The notes below the pieces were generated by a model, which was given only the letters and a program-made list of their open reading frames with translations, was not told the origin of the DNA and did no database searches. A stretch of 9,689 bases of DNA, taken from an uncultured Flavobacteriaceae bacterium (lineage in GTDB: Bacteria; Bacteroidota; Bacteroidia; Flavobacteriales; Flavobacteriaceae). Location of the stretch: contig CALGUD010000110.1 of assembly GCA_937901915.1 (NCBI GenBank), positions 1 through 9,689 of the forward strand, in the 5' to 3' direction. Positions 1 to 6,209 of this stretch are shown piece after piece. Each line of letters opens with the position of its first letter. Position 1 is the first letter of the stretch. A program made the translations under genes and the position numbers.

Positions 1-106
1 AGCTTATGGCGAGCTAAGTGCAGCTTTAAATGTACAAGGAAATGCAATCTCTGAAACTGCTAAGAGTGCAATTGAAGGGAAGGGAGGTTCTATAACAATT
101 CTTTAA
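1..106 (+). CDS. rplO: Ribosomal protein uL15, C-terminal end (partial)
   Basis: Only the last 34 codons are present, read from position 2 and ending in TAA at 104-106; the start lies outside the window. The peptide begins AYGELSAALNV and ends GGSITIL. It matches the C-terminal part of L15, where a short beta segment, a helix with alternating Ala/Ser/Lys and a final strand after a double glycine are typical. L15 is a late-assembling 50S protein. secY follows after 9 nt, and the order rplO-secY is the standard spc-operon arrangement, which supports the call. Identification rests on a short fragment plus context. Confidence 0.9.
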   Translation, partial: AYGELSAALNVQGNAISETAKSAIEGKGGSITIL

Positions 107-115
107 ATCAGAATA

Positions 116-1465
116 ATGAATAAGTTCTTTACGACACTTAAAAATATATGGAGCATTGAAGAGTTAAGGAAGAAAATTCTTTTCACTTTAGCTTTGCTTT
201 TTATATACAGATTTGGATCATATGTTGTTTTACCGGGTGTAATTCCATCAGCTTTGGCAGATGCGTCTGGGCAAGGTGGAGCAACTGATTTATTAGGATT
301 AATAAATATATTTGCCGGAGGTGCCTTTAATAGAGCCTCTGTTTTTGCTTTAGGTATAATGCCTTATATCACAGCTTCGATCATTGTTCAATTACTTGGT
401 TTCGCTGTTCCTTATTTTCAGAAGCTACAGCAAAGAGAAGGGGAGTCCGGCAGGAAGAAATTGGCTCAAATTACAAGGTATTTGACAGTTGCGATCACTT
501 TAGTTCAAGGTGGTGCATATTTAACTTACATTATAAGCCAAGGTGCCAAGTCAGGCCAGGTTGATAATACAGTGTTTTGGTTTTCGAATATAATTATTTT
601 AGCAACCGGTACTATGTTTGCCATGTGGTTGGGTGAGAAAATCACCGACAAAGGTATAGGCAATGGTATTTCTCTCCTTATTATGGTGGGTATCATAGCA
701 ACTTTACCACAATCATTTGCTCAGGAGTTTGTATCAAGAGTGTCTGAGAATAATGGAGGATTTATGCTTATCCTTATTGAAGTAATCATATGGTTTGTTG
801 TCATCCTTGCCTGTATTATGCTGGTAATGGCTACAAGACAAATACCCGTTCAATATGCCAGAAGAACGGCTTCGGGAGGGTATGAGAAAAATGTATTTGG
901 TTCACGGCAATATATACCGCTTAAACTAAATGCATCGGGGGTAATGCCTATTATATTTGCACAAGCTATAATGTTTGCCCCGAGTTATATAGGAACTATT
1001 GGTACTTTAAAAGATACTGCTGTAGGACAGTGGTTGCAGGTGAGTTTTAGTGATATGTTTGGTTTATGGTATAATTTACTTTTTGCCTTATTGATTATAA
1101 TATTCACCTATTTTTATACGGCAATTACAGTACCAACCAACAAAATGGCTGATGACCTTAAAAGAAGCGGTGGATTTATACCCGGCATCAGACCTGGAAA
1201 AGAAACATCAGAATACCTAGATAAGATAATGTCATTAATTACATTTCCGGGATCCGTATTCCTGGCATTGATAGCAATATTGCCTGCTGTAGTATATAAT
1301 CTTATGGACATGCAGCAAGGTTGGGCATTATTTTACGGAGGAACATCACTGTTAATTATGGTAGGAGTTGCAATCGACACCATGCAACAGGTAAATTCAT
1401 ATCTGTTGAACAGACATTACGATGGACTGATGAAAACCGGTAAAAACAGAAAAGTTGTAGCTTAA
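116..1465 (+). CDS. secY: Preprotein translocase subunit SecY
   Basis: SecY is the pore-forming subunit of the SecYEG translocon in the inner membrane. It passes unfolded preproteins to the periplasm and inserts membrane proteins. The product is 449 residues, close to the 443 of E. coli. Ten hydrophobic segments can be placed at roughly 20-40, 64-97 (re-entrant plug region and TM2), 122-141, 153-173, 182-198, 215-240, 275-295, 320-340, 371-398 and 404-428. The signature GEKITDKGIGNGIS is at 173-186. The cytosolic loop containing GFIPGIRPGK (353-362) carries the conserved Arg359 region used for SecA/ribosome contact. The tail after TM10 is basic. The gene starts 9 nt after rplO and infA follows after 3 nt, so it is co-transcribed with the ribosomal genes. 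No Shine-Dalgarno sequence precedes the ATG. No map or adk gene lies between secY and infA, unlike in several other lineages. Confidence 0.98.
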   Translation: MNKFFTTLKNIWSIEELRKKILFTLALLFIYRFGSYVVLPGVIPSALADASGQGGATDLLGLINIFAGGAFNRASVFALGIMPYITASIIVQLLGFAVPYFQKLQQREGESGRKKLAQITRYLTVAITLVQGGAYLTYIISQGAKSGQVDNTVFWFSNIIILATGTMFAMWLGEKITDKGIGNGISLLIMVGIIATLPQSFAQEFVSRVSENNGGFMLILIEVIIWFVVILACIMLVMATRQIPVQYARRTASGGYEKNVFGSRQYIPLKLNASGVMPIIFAQAIMFAPSYIGTIGTLKDTAVGQWLQVSFSDMFGLWYNLLFALLIIIFTYFYTAITVPTNKMADDLKRSGGFIPGIRPGKETSEYLDKIMSLITFPGSVFLALIAILPAVVYNLMDMQQGWALFYGGTSLLIMVGVAIDTMQQVNSYLLNRHYDGLMKTGKNRKVVA

Positions 1466-1468
1466 TAT

Positions 1469-1684
1469 ATGGCAAAACAAGCAGCAATAGAACAAGACGG
1501 AACTATCATTGAAGCATTATCTAATGCAATGTTTAGAGTTGAATTAGAAAATGGCCACGTGGTAACCGCTCATATTTCAGGTAAAATGCGTATGCATTAC
1601 ATTAAATTATTGCCTGGTGATAAAGTGAAATTGGAAATGAGTCCATACGACCTTTCAAAAGCGAGAATAACTTATAGATACTAA
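1469..1684 (+). CDS. infA: Translation initiation factor IF-1
   Basis: IF-1 is a small cytosolic protein that occupies the 30S A site during initiation and cooperates with IF-2 and IF-3. The product is 71 residues, the normal size for the family. It forms one S1-like OB fold: the strands are visible as GTIIEAL (11-17), MFRVELENGH (21-30) and VVTAHISGKMRM (31-42), with a C-terminal strand in the ARITYRY end. The motif HISGKMRMHYI (35-45) followed by LLPGDKVKLEMSPYDL is characteristic of IF-1. The start is 3 nt after the secY stop, which suggests translational coupling. rpmJ follows after 17 nt, the classical infA-rpmJ-rpsM order. Confidence 0.98.
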   Translation: MAKQAAIEQDGTIIEALSNAMFRVELENGHVVTAHISGKMRMHYIKLLPGDKVKLEMSPYDLSKARITYRY

Positions 1685-1701
1685 GAGAAAAAATTAGTTA
1701 G

Positions 1702-1818
1702 ATGAAAATAAGAGCATCACTAAAGAAAAGAAGTCCCGAGTGCAAAATTGTGCGTCGTAAGGGAAGATTGTACGTAATTAACAAAAAGAATCCTAGATTC
1801 AAACAAAGACAAGGATAG
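1702..1818 (+). CDS. rpmJ: Ribosomal protein bL36, zinc-less (C-) form
   Basis: This 38-residue protein begins MKIRASLKKRS and ends NPRFKQRQG, the hallmark ends of L36, the smallest 50S protein, which binds 23S rRNA. The classical zinc-binding form has three cysteines and a histidine. Here only Cys14 remains: the other ligand positions read Ser11, an Asn/Lys segment (VINKKN) and Phe in NPRFKQ. It is therefore a C- form that cannot make the usual zinc ribbon. The gene is short enough to be missed by length cut-offs, but the ATG at 1702, the TAG at 1816-1818 and its position between infA and rpsM make it secure. rpsM begins 3 nt after the stop. Confidence 0.97.
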   Translation: MKIRASLKKRSPECKIVRRKGRLYVINKKNPRFKQRQG

Positions 1819-1821
1819 ATT

Positions 1822-2196
1822 ATGGCAAGAATTGCAGGTGTAGACCTACCAAAACATAAAAGAGGAGTTATAGGACTAACCTATATCTTTGGTATTGGAA
1901 ACAGTAGGGCAAAAGAAATCTTAGCAAAAGCTGAGGTTAGTGAAGATACAAAGGTATCTGACTGGAACGACCAGGAAATCTCCAATATTCGTGAAGCTGT
2001 GTCTTCATTTAAGATTGAAGGTGAATTGCGTTCAGAAGTTCAGTTAAGCATCAAACGTTTAATGGACATCGGATGTTACAGAGGTATTCGTCACAGGTCT
2101 GGTCTTCCTTTAAGAGGGCAAAAGACAAAGAATAACTCCAGAACAAGAAAAGGTAAAAGAAAAACAGTTGCTAACAAGAAAAAAGCAACTAAATAA
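1822..2196 (+). CDS. rpsM: Ribosomal protein uS13
   Basis: S13 sits in the head of the 30S subunit, binds the 3' major domain of 16S rRNA, contacts L5 in bridge B1b, and its tail reaches the P-site tRNA. The product is 124 residues, the usual size. The N-terminus MARIAGVDLPKHKRGVIGLT, the helix-turn region with YIFGIGNSRAKEIL (21-34) and the C-terminal signature RHRSGLPLRGQKTKNNSRTR (90-109) are all present. A lysine-rich extension follows. In E. coli this gene heads the alpha operon and its leader is the S4 target. Here it lies only 3 nt behind rpmJ, so there is no room for such a leader. A candidate regulatory structure lies before rpsD instead. Confidence 0.98.
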   Translation: MARIAGVDLPKHKRGVIGLTYIFGIGNSRAKEILAKAEVSEDTKVSDWNDQEISNIREAVSSFKIEGELRSEVQLSIKRLMDIGCYRGIRHRSGLPLRGQKTKNNSRTRKGKRKTVANKKKATK

Positions 2197-2208
2197 TTTA
2201 GTAGTAGT

Positions 2209-2601
2209 ATGGCAAAGTCAAATACAAAAACTGCAAAAAAACGTAAGGTTATTGTAGATTCTATTGGAGAAGCACATATTTCTGCATCCTTCAATAACAT
2301 CATTATATCTTTAACCAATAAAAAAGGAGATGTTATTGCTTGGTCATCAGCCGGTAAAATGGGATTCAGAGGGTCTAAAAAAAATACACCTTATGCTGCT
2401 CAGGTAGCCGCTGAAGATGCATCTAAAATAGCACACGAAGCAGGATTAAAAAAAGTAAAAGTTTTTGTTAAAGGCCCCGGGGCAGGTAGGGAATCTGCAA
2501 TAAGGTCTCTACACAATGCAGGAATTGAAGTAACTGAGATTATTGATGTTACCCCACTTCCTCACAATGGGTGTCGACCACCAAAAAGAAGAAGAGTTTA
2601 A
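2209..2601 (+). CDS. rpsK: Ribosomal protein uS11
   Basis: S11 is a platform protein of the 30S subunit near the mRNA exit and E site, and partners with S6, S18 and S21. The product is 130 residues, matching the family. Recognisable blocks are VDSIGEAHISASFNNIIISL (16-35), the GKMGFRGSKKNTPYAAQ block (49-65), VKGPGAGRESAIRSL (87-101) and the end DVTPLPHNGCRPPKRRRV (113-130), which is the S11 C-terminal signature. The basic N-terminal arm (KTAKKRK) is normal. It starts 12 nt after rpsM. The following gap to rpsD is 84 nt, unusually long for this cluster, and holds a likely regulatory hairpin. Confidence 0.98.
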   Translation: MAKSNTKTAKKRKVIVDSIGEAHISASFNNIIISLTNKKGDVIAWSSAGKMGFRGSKKNTPYAAQVAAEDASKIAHEAGLKKVKVFVKGPGAGRESAIRSLHNAGIEVTEIIDVTPLPHNGCRPPKRRRV

Positions 2602-2619
2602 TTAATTTTTGTTTAAGCT

Positions 2620-2667
2620 GAAGGTTTAACGATTATCGGAGGATAGCCTTAATTCATAATCACCTTC
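2620..2667 (+). promoter_or_regulatory. Candidate structured mRNA leader of rpsD (possible S4 autoregulatory element)
   Basis: Two perfect 6-bp helices stack here. GAAGGT (2620-2625) pairs with ACCTTC (2662-2667), and GATTAT (2631-2636) pairs with ATAATC (2656-2661). The right arms are contiguous, while the left arms are separated by a 5-nt bulge, TTAAC (2626-2630). The apical part 2637-2655 contains CGGAGGA and can form a small AGG/CCT hairpin (2640-2642 with 2647-2649). The element ends 18 nt before the rpsD ATG in an 84-nt gap, in a cluster where gaps are usually 3-23 nt. S4 is a known autoregulator in other bacteria, and I recall computational proposals of S4 leader motifs in Bacteroidetes. 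The regulatory role is inferred; the base pairing is seen directly. Confidence 0.65.
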
Positions 2668-2685
2668 TAAAATATTTTAATAAAC

Positions 2686-3291
2686 ATGGCAAGATATACA
2701 GGTCCAAAAACTAAAATTGCACGTAAATTCGGTGAAGCAATTTTTGGAGAAGATAAATCTTTTGAAAAAAGAAATTATCCTCCGGGACAACATGGGAATA
2801 CCCGTAGAAGAGGAAAAAAATCCGAATATGCTGTCCAGTTAATGGAAAAGCAAAAAGCTAAATATACCTATGGTATTTTAGAAAGACAATTCAGAAACTT
2901 ATTTGAAAAAGCAAACCGTAGTAAAGGAGTAACAGGTGAAGTATTATTACAACTTTGTGAGTCCAGATTAGATAACGTGGTTTACAGAATGGGAATTTCC
3001 CCTTCCAGAAGAGGAGCCCGACAGTTAGTTTCTCACCGTCATATTACAGTGAATGGTGAAATTGTTAATATACCATCATACCAGTTAAAAGCCGGAGACG
3101 TAGTAGGAGTAAGAGAAAAATCAAAATCTCTTGAAGCTATAGAAAATTCTCTTTCTAACAACAGTTCGGTTTATGAATGGATTACATGGAACAATGATAA
3201 AAAAGAAGGTACATTTGTAGCTGTTCCTGAAAGAATTCAAATACCAGAAAACATTAAGGAGCAATTAATCGTCGAGTTATACTCTAAATAA
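2686..3291 (+). CDS. rpsD: Ribosomal protein uS4
   Basis: S4 is a primary 16S rRNA-binding protein that nucleates 30S body assembly at the 5' domain five-way junction. It contributes to decoding fidelity and, in several bacteria, represses its own operon. The product is 201 residues (E. coli 206). The N-terminal region contains the conserved block KRNYPPGQHG (28-37). It has no zinc-binding cysteines, as the only cysteine is Cys91, so this is the C- type. The S4 RNA-binding domain spans about 93-155 and includes SRLDNVVYRMG (93-103) and the RRGARQLVSHRHITVNG block (108-124). The start ATG is preceded by an A/T-rich stretch without a Shine-Dalgarno sequence. The upstream gap folds into a hairpin that may let S4 control this gene and those downstream. 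Confidence 0.98.
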   Translation: MARYTGPKTKIARKFGEAIFGEDKSFEKRNYPPGQHGNTRRRGKKSEYAVQLMEKQKAKYTYGILERQFRNLFEKANRSKGVTGEVLLQLCESRLDNVVYRMGISPSRRGARQLVSHRHITVNGEIVNIPSYQLKAGDVVGVREKSKSLEAIENSLSNNSSVYEWITWNNDKKEGTFVAVPERIQIPENIKEQLIVELYSK

Positions 3292-3314
3292 TAACCAAAA
3301 CAGACAGCAGTCGT

Positions 3315-4307
3315 ATGGCAATTTTAAATTTTCAGAAGCCCGATAAAGTTATAATGATCGATTCTAACGATTTCGAAGGTAAGTTTGAATTCAGACCTTT
3401 GGAACCCGGTTACGGATTGACAGTTGGTAACGCACTACGAAGAGTCCTTTTATCTTCATTAGAAGGTTTTGCTATAACATCAGTAAGAATAGATAAAGTA
3501 GATCACGAGTTTTCTACGGTTGAAGGTATCGTGGAGGATGTTCTTGATATCACACTTAATTTAAAACAAGTACGTTTTAAAAGACAGATTGATGATATTG
3601 ATAATGAAACTGTATCTATTTCAGTAAGTGGGAAAGAACAACTAACTGCAGGTGATTTTCAAAAATTTATTTCAGGTTTTCAGGTTTTAAACCCCGACCT
3701 TGTGATCTGTAATATGGATCCGAAAGTAAATCTTAACATGGAAATCACTATTGAAAAAGGTAGAGGTTTTGTTCCTGCTGAAGAGAACAAAAAGCAAAAT
3801 GCACCTTTAGGAACCATTTTTACGGATTCTACTTACACGCCGATTAAAAATGTAAATTATAGCATTGAAAATTTTCGTGTTGAACAAAAAACCGATTATG
3901 AAAAATTGGTTTTTGAAATAATCACAGATGGTTCAATACATCCTAAAGATGCTTTAACTGAGGCAGCAAAAATATTAATTCACCATTTCATGTTGTTCTC
4001 TGATGAGAGAATAACACTTGAAGCTGATGAAATTGCACAAACAGAAACATATGACGAAGAATCTCTTCACATGCGTCAATTACTTAAAACCAAGTTAATT
4101 GATATGGATCTTTCTGTACGAGCACTTAACTGTTTAAAAGCTGCAGAAGTTGATACCCTTGGAGATTTGGTATCCTTCAATAAAAATGATTTAATGAAAT
4201 TCAGAAATTTTGGTAAAAAATCATTAACTGAACTTGAAGAACTTGTAAATAACAAGGGATTAAGCTTCGGAATGGACTTATCAAAATATAAATTAGATAA
4301 AGACTAA
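3315..4307 (+). CDS. rpoA: DNA-directed RNA polymerase subunit alpha
   Basis: The alpha subunit dimerises to scaffold RNA polymerase assembly, and its C-terminal domain contacts upstream promoter DNA and activators. The length of 330 residues is typical (E. coli 329). The N-terminal domain (about 1-235) contains the assembly motif EPGYGLTVGNALRRVLLSS (30-48). A short acidic linker leads to the C-terminal domain (about 255-325), with LSVRALNCLKA around Arg269, Asn272 and Cys273. This corresponds to the DNA-binding Arg265 region of E. coli. The second helix-hairpin-helix segment reads NFGKKSLTELEELV. The gene follows rpsD by 23 nt and precedes rplQ by 59 nt, the standard rpsD-rpoA-rplQ order, so polymerase and ribosome production are linked on one transcript. 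Confidence 0.98.
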   Translation: MAILNFQKPDKVIMIDSNDFEGKFEFRPLEPGYGLTVGNALRRVLLSSLEGFAITSVRIDKVDHEFSTVEGIVEDVLDITLNLKQVRFKRQIDDIDNETVSISVSGKEQLTAGDFQKFISGFQVLNPDLVICNMDPKVNLNMEITIEKGRGFVPAEENKKQNAPLGTIFTDSTYTPIKNVNYSIENFRVEQKTDYEKLVFEIITDGSIHPKDALTEAAKILIHHFMLFSDERITLEADEIAQTETYDEESLHMRQLLKTKLIDMDLSVRALNCLKAAEVDTLGDLVSFNKNDLMKFRNFGKKSLTELEELVNNKGLSFGMDLSKYKLDKD

Positions 4308-4363
4308 ATTCTTCCTTATTAAAATACCACAAAACGGAAATTTTAAAAGGATAATTAAAGAAT
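4308..4363 (+). promoter_or_regulatory. Possible bulged hairpin spanning the rpoA-rplQ gap
   Basis: The 59-nt gap can pair almost from end to end in the correct nested order. ATTCTT (4308-4313) pairs with AAGAAT (4358-4363), CCTT (4314-4317) with AAGG (4347-4350), and TTAAAAT (4319-4325) with ATTTTAA (4340-4346). A4318 is bulged on the left, 4351-4357 are unpaired on the right, and the loop is 14 nt. That is 17 pairs, but mostly A-U, so stability is uncertain and chance pairing in AT-rich DNA is possible. If real, it closes just before the rplQ start at 4367 and could modulate L17 synthesis or protect the mRNA. No promoter or terminator is evident here. Confidence 0.35.
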
Positions 4364-4366
4364 ACA

Positions 4367-4975
4367 ATGAGACACGGAAAGAAATTTAACCATTTAGGTA
4401 GAAAGACTGCTCACAGAAGAGCTATGTTGGCTAATATGGCATGTTCTTTAATTGAACATAAGCGTATTAATACAACCTTAGCCAAAGCAAAAGCATTGAA
4501 GCAATTTGTTGAGCCCCTGGTTACTAAATCTAAAACCGATTCAACCCACAACAGAAGAATCGTATTTTCATCATTAAGAGATAAATATGCGGTGGCTGAA
4601 TTGTTTAAAGATGTAGCCGTTAAAGTTGGCGACAGGCCTGGAGGTTATACCAGGATTATTAAGCTTGGTAACCGTTTAGGTGATAATGCCGAAATGGCCA
4701 TGATTGAGTTAGTTGATTATAACGAAACTTATAATTCAGATAAGCCTAAGAAAAAAACAACAAGACGGGGTAAAAGCAAAAAAGCTGAAACCGAAAAAGT
4801 TGAAGAGCCTAAAACAGAAGAAACTTCTAAAAAAGAGAGTAAAGCTGAAGAAACTTCTAAAAAAGAGGATAAAGCTGAAGAAAGTTCTAAAAAAGAGGAT
4901 AAAGCTGAAGAAGCTTCCAAGAAAAAAGGATCTAAAGATGTTGAATCAAAATCTGAAGAAACATCACAAGAGTAA
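4367..4975 (+). CDS. rplQ: Ribosomal protein bL17 with long charged repeat tail
   Basis: L17 binds domains of 23S rRNA near the peptide exit region of the 50S subunit. Residues 1 to about 122 are the conserved core: MRHGKKFNHLGRKTAHRRAM at the start, LIEHKRINTTLAKAKALKQF in the middle, and the block DRPGGYTRIIKLGNRLGDNAE near the end. E. coli L17 is 127 residues, whereas this product is 202. The extra 80 residues are low-complexity, rich in Lys, Glu and Ser, and include about 3.6 copies of a 10-residue repeat (151-190). Extended L17 tails are common in Bacteroidetes as far as I recall, though their composition varies. It is the last gene of the ribosomal cluster and is followed by two hairpins, the second a strong terminator. 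Confidence 0.97.
   Translation: MRHGKKFNHLGRKTAHRRAMLANMACSLIEHKRINTTLAKAKALKQFVEPLVTKSKTDSTHNRRIVFSSLRDKYAVAELFKDVAVKVGDRPGGYTRIIKLGNRLGDNAEMAMIELVDYNETYNSDKPKKKTTRRGKSKKAETEKVEEPKTEETSKKESKAEETSKKEDKAEESSKKEDKAEEASKKKGSKDVESKSEETSQE
4817..4936 (+). repeat. In-frame 30-bp tandem repeat in rplQ tail
   Basis: Four consecutive 30-bp units start at 4817, 4847, 4877 and 4907. Units 1-3 differ from one another at only a few bases; unit 4 is degenerate after its first half. They are exactly in frame and encode EETSKKESKA, EETSKKEDKA, EESSKKEDKA and EEASKKKGSK. The unit length is a multiple of three, so copy-number change would alter the L17 tail without breaking the frame. Flanking codons (TEK, KTEE, KSEE) suggest the surrounding tail grew from related sequence. 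Confidence 0.9.
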
Positions 4976-5000
4976 TGATTAATGTTATCATAACATATCA
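4976..5000 (+). other. Inverted repeat just after rplQ, upstream of the terminator
   Basis: ATGTTA (4982-4987) and TAACAT (4991-4996) form perfect 6-bp arms around a TCA loop. TGAT (4976-4979) and ATCA (4997-5000) add four outer pairs, with TA (4980-4981) bulged. It begins immediately after the rplQ stop and abuts the terminator stem, sharing A5000 with it. It may protect the 3' end of the mRNA or help pausing. A protein-binding site is possible but not supported by anything else. Confidence 0.5.
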
Positions 5001-5034
5001 AAAAGGATAAACACTTTAGTTTATCCTTTTTTTT
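5000..5034 (+). terminator. Rho-independent terminator of the ribosomal protein cluster
   Basis: A perfect 13-bp stem (5000-5012 with 5019-5031), including AAAAGGATAAAC against GTTTATCCTTTT, encloses a 6-nt loop ACTTTA. Eight consecutive T residues at 5027-5034 overlap and follow the right arm. The stem is AT-rich but long and uninterrupted. The A tract on the left arm means it could also act on the other strand, although no gene comes from that side. Confidence 0.92.
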
Positions 5035-5037
5035 ATG

Positions 5038-5045
5038 TTATTTTG
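5038..5045 (+). promoter_or_regulatory. Likely -7 element of the carA-eno promoter
   Basis: TTATTTTG at 5038-5045, followed by C, matches the Bacteroidetes -7 consensus TAnnTTTG at five of six fixed positions. It lies directly after the terminator T run and 42 nt before the carA ATG. That places the expected start of transcription near 5051 and gives an A-rich leader of about 35 nt. The -33 region would fall inside the terminator stem and shows only a weak TTAG. The need for a new promoter after a strong terminator supports the call; the motif itself is imperfect. Confidence 0.5.
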
Positions 5046-5087
5046 CAAAACTTTCCTGTTAAAAGGGGAATTTAAAAACAAAAATAG

Positions 5088-6209
5088 ATGAAATACCAGT
5101 CCAGAAAAAAAGCGCTTATCCTTTTGGCCGATGGAACCATTTTTTATGGAAAAGCGGTTGGTAATAAAAAAGGAACCGCCTTTGGAGAAGTTTGTTTCAA
5201 TACCGGGATGACCGGTTATCAGGAAATATTTACCGATCCATCCTATTTTGGCCAATTAATGGTTACCACGAATGCACATATTGGTAATTATGGTGTAAAT
5301 GATGATGAATCAGAATCTGACTCTGTTAAGATAGCAGGCCTTATATGTAAAAACTTTAGCTATACACACTCAAGGCCAGCCTCAGATGGTTCTCTGGAAG
5401 ATTTTCTTGATAAGAATAACCTTTTTGCAATTTCTGATGTTGATACACGTGCTTTGGTTAGTTACATTCGTGATCATGGCGCAATGAACGCTGTTATTTC
5501 AACCGAGGTTGATAATATTGAAGGGCTTAAAAAACAACTTGCCGATGTGCCGGATATGAATGGTCTGGAATTGGCATCGAGGGTTTCTACAAAAGAACCT
5601 TATTATTTTGGTGAAGAAAATGCAGAGATAAAGATAGCAGCTTTAGACTTTGGTATAAAAAGATATATTCTTAAAAACCTTGCTAAAAGAGGGGTTTATA
5701 TAAAAGTATTTCCATACAATACAACTTTTGACGATATGGCAGCATGGAATCCCGATGGTTACTTTTTGTCAAACGGTCCGGGCGATCCCGAACCATTACC
5801 TGGGGCCATAGAAGTTACAAAAAAAATTATGGATGAAAATAAGCCTCTGTTTGGAATTTGTCTCGGACACCAGATATTGGCATTAGCAAAAGGAATTTCT
5901 ACTTTTAAAATGCATAATGGACATAGAGGTATAAACCATCCCGTAATAAATCATATTACAGGAAAAGGCGAAATCACTTCTCAAAATCATGGATTTGCCA
6001 TAAACAGAAAAGAAACAGAAGAGCATGCCGATGTAGAAATAACCCATACCCATCTAAATGATAATACCATAATGGGAATACAAGTTAAAAGTAAAAATGC
6101 CTTTTCTGTACAATACCATCCGGAAGCAGGGCCGGGGCCAAATGATGCAACTTATTTATTTGACCAATTCATTGAAAATATAAAACAACATAAATTAGAA
6201 ACAGTATGA
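5088..6209 (+). CDS. carA: Carbamoyl-phosphate synthase small (glutaminase) subunit
   Basis: CarA hydrolyses glutamine and channels ammonia to the large subunit CarB, which makes carbamoyl phosphate for pyrimidine and arginine synthesis in the cytosol. The product is 373 residues (E. coli 382). The N-terminal small-subunit domain (about 5-150) has the blocks ADGTIFYGKA (14-23) and TGMTGYQEIFTDPSY. A class I glutamine amidotransferase domain follows from about 183 (IKIAALDFGIKR). The catalytic triad is complete: Cys258 in FGICLGHQ, then His344 and Glu346 in QYHPEAGPGP. The oxyanion motif SNGPGDPEP is also present. CarB is not adjacent here and must lie elsewhere. The last codons overlap the eno start as ATGA, so the two are probably translated from one message. 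Confidence 0.97.
   Translation: MKYQSRKKALILLADGTIFYGKAVGNKKGTAFGEVCFNTGMTGYQEIFTDPSYFGQLMVTTNAHIGNYGVNDDESESDSVKIAGLICKNFSYTHSRPASDGSLEDFLDKNNLFAISDVDTRALVSYIRDHGAMNAVISTEVDNIEGLKKQLADVPDMNGLELASRVSTKEPYYFGEENAEIKIAALDFGIKRYILKNLAKRGVYIKVFPYNTTFDDMAAWNPDGYFLSNGPGDPEPLPGAIEVTKKIMDENKPLFGICLGHQILALAKGISTFKMHNGHRGINHPVINHITGKGEITSQNHGFAINRKETEEHADVEITHTHLNDNTIMGIQVKSKNAFSVQYHPEAGPGPNDATYLFDQFIENIKQHKLETV

Noticed and set aside
2604..2611. Promoter -7-like AATTTTTG before rpsD
   Set aside because: It is one mismatch from TAnnTTTG but has no -33 partner, and it lies in a cluster explained by read-through transcription. T-rich sequence gives such matches easily.
4713..5001. Open frames on both strands across the rplQ tail
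   Set aside because: They arise from the repetitive Lys/Glu-coding DNA, read as Lys/Leu-rich or Ser/Leu-rich peptides in other frames. They have no family resemblance and no start context.
5016..5255. Reverse-strand 79-codon open frame over the start of carA
   Set aside because: It overlaps the terminator and the conserved CarA N-terminus, and its peptide shows no recognisable features.
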